Below are positions 59,570-64,000 of a stretch of 64,000 nucleotides of DNA, one piece after another. This DNA is from Daedaleopsis sinensis (taxonomy: Eukaryota; Basidiomycota; Agaricomycetes; Polyporales; Polyporaceae): contig CM066305.1 of assembly GCA_033807695.1 (NCBI GenBank), positions 3,782,001-3,846,000 of the forward strand, written 5' to 3'. The notes under the pieces are model-generated. The model was given only the letters and a program-made list of their open reading frames with translations, had not been told where the DNA came from and made no database searches. Made by a program: the position numbers and the translations under genes. The first letter of the stretch is position 1; every line of letters starts with the position of its first letter.

Positions 59570-62057
59570 ATGTTGGGCAAAGTCGTCCATGCGCTCCTAC
59601 CCCTCCTCGCTGCGGGGTCCGTCAGCGCACAAATGTCCTTCCCAGCCAAGCTGCGCAACCTCCAAGCCGCCAGCGCACAGTTCCACGCCTCGCTCCCTCA
59701 GATGCCACTGAGTGCGAGTGGCTCCGGGCCCAATATCAAGAACATCACCTTCAAGGACCCCCGCGCCTCGCGTACGCTTCCATTCTTCTCGCGCGCCGTG
59801 GCTGTCGCGCTTACCGGCATGGGCACGCAGAGTTCTGGGTCGGTGGAACGACCATTCCCGAAGTCGACTGGGACATCGGCGACAGCTGGGCCGGACTGCT
59901 CCCCATTACGAACAAGACAGGCGAGGATCGCAAGGTAGGCGCACCCCAAGCCCCGCTCCGACGCCGACATGCTCACTGAGCGACGTGCCCCACTGTCTAC
60001 AGCTCTTCTTCTGGTTCTTCCCGCCAGGCCCTGAAGGTAGCCTGGATGACATTCTTTTCTGGTGCGTATCCATATTCGGCTCCGGGTCTGCTTAGCTAAC
60101 AGTCTGCGAACGCATCCGTCATACAGGACGAACGGCGGCCCTGGTTGCTCGTCTTTAGAAGGCCTGTTGCAAGAGAACGGGGTGGGTCTTGTTCGAATAT
60201 TCCCCCGGCTCTGGCAATTTCGATACTGATGATTATGCTCCGAACAGCCCATCTCGTGGCCCTGGGGTACAGCCCGCCCGGTGCAGAACGAGTACAGTTG
60301 GACTAACTTGTCAAGCGTCCTCTACCTCGAGCAACCTATAGGCACCGGATTCTCACAGGGCGAGCCGAGTGCTGTCGTACGTGTCGCTGCGCACGCTTAT
60401 CATGGTCGTCGATTGATCATAATGTATACCTTCACCTCAGGACGAGCACGATATCGCCGAGCAGATAGTCGGCTTCCTAGAACAATTCCTCGACATTTTC
60501 GCAGAACTCAAGCATAAGAAGTTGTACCTGTCTGGCGAAAGCGTGAGTCCATCCCCAAATGCTCGTTTCTTTTCAATCCTGTGCTGATGAAGCCCGTTTC
60601 ATCGGCCCTATGACAGTATGCGGGGATGTATGTTCCGTGTTAGTGCACCAGTCAATCTTTCCTGTCGGTGCGCTACTAACCAGGATTAGACCTCGCGGAC
60701 TACATCTACAATCATCCTGATAAGCTGGAATTGGACCTGCAGGGCTTCTGGATTGGCGATCGTGAGTCCAGTTGCTCGCGCCTATATCGCATCTCCTGCC
60801 TTACATCGTTCCGTTCAGCTCTCATCGGCTGGGAGCCTGTTCAAACACAGATCCCCGCTGTGGATTTCGTCAAGAAATACGACGCTACGTTCTCCCTCCC
60901 GTGAGTCTTGAAAAGCATCTTTGATCGATATGAGAGTTCTCATGGCTCGCAGTCGGAAAGTCATGCAGGAGATCAACGACATCGCCGAGAACTGTGGATA
61001 CGCAGGGTACCTCGACACATATGTAACCTACCCTCCACAGGGTTTACTCCCGCTGCCTGGCGACAGAACCCATGTCGAGGAAGGTTCAGAATGTGAGGTG
61101 TGGTGGAAGATCGTGGAGAATGCACGTCTGGTCAACCCCGGCTTTAACGTGTACAGAATCTTCGACAACGTGCGTATCCTTACCCTGACAGCTGGCCTTG
61201 GAGTCGCACAGCTGACCGCTGCGCCCACCTAGTGGCCATTCCTGTGGGACGTTCTCGGCTTGCCCACAGACCAGGACACCCCGCTCCAATCGCCCATCTA
61301 CTTCGACCGCGAGGACGTCAAGAAGGCGATCCACGCCCCCGTCGACACCGAATGGGGCATGTGCTCGGGCAGCGGCAAGGTGTTCCCGCCCGACGGGGAC
61401 GCGTCTCTCCCTCCCGCGCTTACCGTCCTCCCAGAGCTCATCGCGAAGAACAGGCGCACGGTGATCGTCCACGGGCTCGCGGATTACGTCCTCATCGCTG
61501 AGGGCACGCGCATCGTGCTCCAGAACATGACTTGTACGTCCTGTCCCGTCCGCGCTGCTGTACCTCCATGCGCTCTCGCGGCGACTCGGACTAGGGACTG
61601 CTCACCGTCGAGTCTCAACTGTGGCTGATCCCGCGATTCTCCAATTTCATGCAGGGGGCGACGAGCCTGAGTATCTGCAAGGCTTCCAGCACGCGCCCGT
61701 TCCCGACAGCTTCATCGTCGACGGCGTGCCCATGGGGACGGTGCAGTCCGAGCGCAAGCTGACCTACTACGAGGTCGTCCTTAGCGGCCACATGTGCGTC
61801 CCGACTCCCGTCGGTTTCTCCTGTGACGATCGATATTGGCATCCTAGTGGCTGACCCGCACCGTCTCATCCGTCTCGTTTCGGCGGCAACTGGCAACGTT
61901 TACAGGGTGCCGCAGTTCTCCCCAAAGGTGAGTGCGATCGACCAGTTGGTATCAGCGATTTGCACAGATGCTTACTACTTCACTCTTCCCCTCCGTCGCC
62001 GCACAGGCTGCGTTCCAAGGCATGCAGTATCTGATGGGCTTCAGGGATGAACCGTGA
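59570..62057 (+). CDS. Secreted serine carboxypeptidase (peptidase family S10)
   Basis: Removes C-terminal amino acids from peptides, usually at acid pH, in vacuole or outside the cell. Fourteen exons join in phase to 518 residues: 59570-59771, 59831-59934, 60003-60061, 60127-60181, 60248-60376, 60441-60542, 60617-60638, 60690-60761, 60819-60900, 60953-61169, 61233-61533, 61655-61793, 61906-61927, 62007-62057. A signal peptide ([13 protein letters not shown]) is followed by [21 protein letters not shown], the nucleophile motif SGESYAG (the Ser lies at the exon 6/7 border), Asp in [13 protein letters not shown] and His in LSGHMVPQFSP. The triad and oxyanion-hole glycines are all present. Exons 7 and 13 are 22 bases each. 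The motif pattern fits the fungal S10 group; specificity cannot be read. Confidence 0.96.
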
Positions 62058-62638
62058 ATGCATTGCTGCAAGCACAGGCAAGCACGTCAAAGTGAGTACT
62101 AGTACACGGCGCCGGGCCCGCTTGTCTCGCAATTGTCGGAAACAATACATTTTATAGATACTCGCTTGGCTGTAAAATTGGTAGCGATCGACGATCGTGA
62201 CCGTCGCCGCCGCACCGCATGAAGGCCGCATCGATCAAATGATATAAAACATCGTGCACCTGAAGTCAAGCACTGGTGCACAAAAATCGTAACGCGGGAT
62301 AAGTAGACTAAGACAGAAGGCCTTTAGTTTGTTGACGCGCGCTGGTATGAACTGGTATCACGGCGCTCATTTTCGCGCGCAAATTTCGCGGCGCTACATA
62401 CTTATCAGTATGCACCGCTGCCTACCGCTGCCGACCCGCCTCCAGGCACGCGACGGGTTACGCAATGGGCACGTACATGTTGCGCACATGCGTGTTTGCG
62501 TCGCGGCCCGTTGGCCCAGGCAAAGGCAAACGTTGCGTTTTGTGCGTTGGTTGTGCGACCATCATGCAGGCTAAACCGGCTAAACCATTCATGGCCGGAC
62601 ATATCGCCCTCATTGGCTCGCGCAACGGAGGGCGAGGG
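62058..62638. other. Intergenic and promoter region of the small secreted protein
   Basis: No gene. GC-rich palindromic stretches (GCGCGC words near 62338 and 62376) and the TATA box below lie here. Confidence 0.4.
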
Positions 62639-62646
62639 TATAAAGC
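62639..62646 (+). promoter_or_regulatory. TATA box of the small secreted protein gene
   Basis: TATAAAGC, 112-119 bases upstream of ATG 62758, followed by CT-rich sequence. Confidence 0.5.
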
Positions 62647-62757
62647 AGAACAGCACGGATCCGGGTTGGTGTCTGCGATTTTTGCCTTCCTCCCCTTCTC
62701 CAGCCTTCAAATTCTTCCCTTTCTGGAGCGGCCTCAGTGTACTTGGACCAGTGTACC

Positions 62758-63738
62758 ATGAAGGCCATCACGCTCTTTTTTCTCTCCCTCTTCGGTGCGG
62801 CATTCGCGCTCCCAACCGACGACGTGCTCGCACGGCGCGGGAGCCCCTCGGCGTACGACGCGATCCCTCTTGACGACTCCAACGACCTCGAGGCGCGGAC
62901 GCACCAGGGCACGATCGCCGGCGCGGACCTCTTCGCGTCCTGCCCGGGGGGGCCAGGCTCGCACAACGTCCACAACGCCGACCGGTGCACGCTGGTGAGT
63001 CTCCGAGCGCCGAGTGGAGATTAGATAAGTGGACTGAAACCTGAGGCGTCGTGCCCGCCGTCCTGTGTAGATAAACGTGAGGAACAACCCCGACCAGCGG
63101 ATCTGGACCGTCCTGGGTGCCGCGCAGCTCAAGTATGTCCCCTGAGCACTCCGCATCGCGCGCACAGAGGTTCGGGATCTGACCGTCCTGACCCCCTTCT
63201 CCCTTCCCTGTCGCAGCTGCAAGGGCTCGACGAAGGACATCATCGTCACGCTCGGCGGGACGACGACCGTCGATCAGACGACGACGGTTAGCGTCAACTT
63301 TGGGTTCTCCATGGATGGGCTCTCGATCGGCGGCGGGTTCTCCGAGTCGCTCGGGAAGAGCACGACGCAGTCCAAGACGATCATGTTCTCCATCCCCGCG
63401 GGCAGGCAGGCGGTGTACGTCGTTGGTGTGAACCAGAAGTCGCAGACGGGGAACGTGCAGGTCAACTACGGCTCGCGGCAGAAAGGCCACTACATCGTGA
63501 GTGCTCGCGTGGTAGCGTCTCCTCTCTCAGGCTGACGCGGCGCTGGACTTGCCCAATGCCAGTGGATTACGGGTGCACAGATCACGAGACTCACGCCTGA
63601 CCCGGACGACGTCGAGTTCGATGTGTACCAGAGCGACTGCGGTGAGTGTCGACGATCCCTGTGGCCTGTGTTCGTGGAGCTGACTTGCGGTGCCTGTTAG
63701 GTGCCGACCCTACTGACCTCAGCAAGTTCAACAAATGA
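62758..63738 (+). CDS. Small secreted protein of unknown function, 231 residues
   Basis: Five exons join in phase: 62758-62994, 63071-63132, 63217-63496, 63563-63641, 63701-63738. The N-terminus is a clear signal peptide (AITLFFLSLFGAAFALP), followed by a region that may be cleaved after ARR at about residue 27. The mature part begins TIAGADLFASCPGGPG and has four Cys, which could form two disulphides. Residues about 107-150 are an unbroken Thr/Ser/Gly/Val-rich stretch of alternating hydrophobic pattern (TTTVSVNFGFSMDGLSIGGG), typical of long beta strands. No catalytic motif and no known family recognised. Likely secreted, possibly wall- or membrane-active; this is inference. Strong TATA box and phase-clean introns suggest good expression. 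Confidence 0.85.
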
Positions 63739-64000
63739 TCGGATGGACGCAGCTTTGTTCATCGTATTTCTCACTCCGGGTATTTTGTTTGGACCTTTCG
63801 GACCTTTATAATTTATTGTGAATGTAGTAATTGCTGCACTTTTCCGTTGCATGTTTAATACAAGCGGCCTGGCCAGGGATATCGGCTCGTTCAAGTTCGT
63901 CATTCGCCTCTCAGGAGCATTCCTGAATCTTGAAAGTGAAACGTTTCCGAGTAGCGCAACTGACGCCTCCAACACGTTCTCGACAAGGAAGACCGTCGTG
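63739..64000. other. 3' flank to window edge
   Basis: AT-rich downstream sequence with TATAATTTATTG-like words, probably the polyadenylation region of the gene at 62758. No further gene seen. Confidence 0.4.

Noticed and set aside
1..64000. CRISPR arrays, operons, rRNA, tRNA and complete transposons
   Set aside because: The sequence is eukaryotic; no array of spaced repeats, no transposase or reverse transcriptase motif and no tRNA-like cloverleaf was recognised by eye. A tRNA scan would be needed to exclude tRNA genes.

Overview
The window is nuclear DNA of a filamentous basidiomycete, most likely a polypore-type agaricomycete. Genes are split by many short GT-AG introns of about 45-65 bases. 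Several families are typical of that group: cytochromes P450, HET-domain proteins, a DUF6534-type seven-helix membrane protein, a GPI-anchored cupredoxin and an Egt1-like enzyme. Gene content is about half on each strand, with no operon logic, no rRNA and no tRNA that I could recognise. Species cannot be read from the sequence.

Layout. 0-9 kb holds housekeeping genes: the 3' part of an inositol polyphosphate 5-phosphatase, a TPR protein on the minus strand, and a complete 12-exon SAMHD1-type dNTP triphosphohydrolase. 9-22 kb is an accessory block. Two paralogous HET-domain genes on the minus strand flank one intact P450 and remnants of at least two dead P450 copies of the same subfamily; the right-hand HET copy carries an in-frame stop. 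22-27 kb has three basidiomycete proteins of unknown function. 28.6-30.8 kb is a second, unrelated P450. 33.3-34.1 kb is a secreted cupredoxin, 36.8-39.2 kb a DUF6534-like membrane protein, and 42.1-44.1 kb an Egt1-like DinB plus FGE-sulfatase protein without the usual methyltransferase half.

46.3-54.7 kb is the most interesting part. It holds four minus-strand genes. Three end in the same paired zinc-finger arrangement (C2H2 then C-x2-C with a downstream His/Cys), and two of these share a preceding region with a WPPEG motif. The fourth shares a PC-x4-PC-x2-C module with one of them but lacks the fingers. They look like a locally expanded nuclear protein family that I cannot assign to a named domain. 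56.2-58.0 kb is a low-complexity acidic protein. 59.6-62.1 kb is a 14-exon secreted serine carboxypeptidase, and 62.8-63.7 kb a small secreted, Ser/Thr/Gly-rich protein of unknown function.

The genes do not form one pathway. Themes that recur are secretion (carboxypeptidase, cupredoxin, small secreted protein), oxidative metabolism (P450s, Egt1-like protein), nonself or incompatibility-type functions (HET) and birth-and-death evolution of gene families. Exon boundaries marked as exact were checked for reading-phase continuity by hand; those marked uncertain were not resolved.
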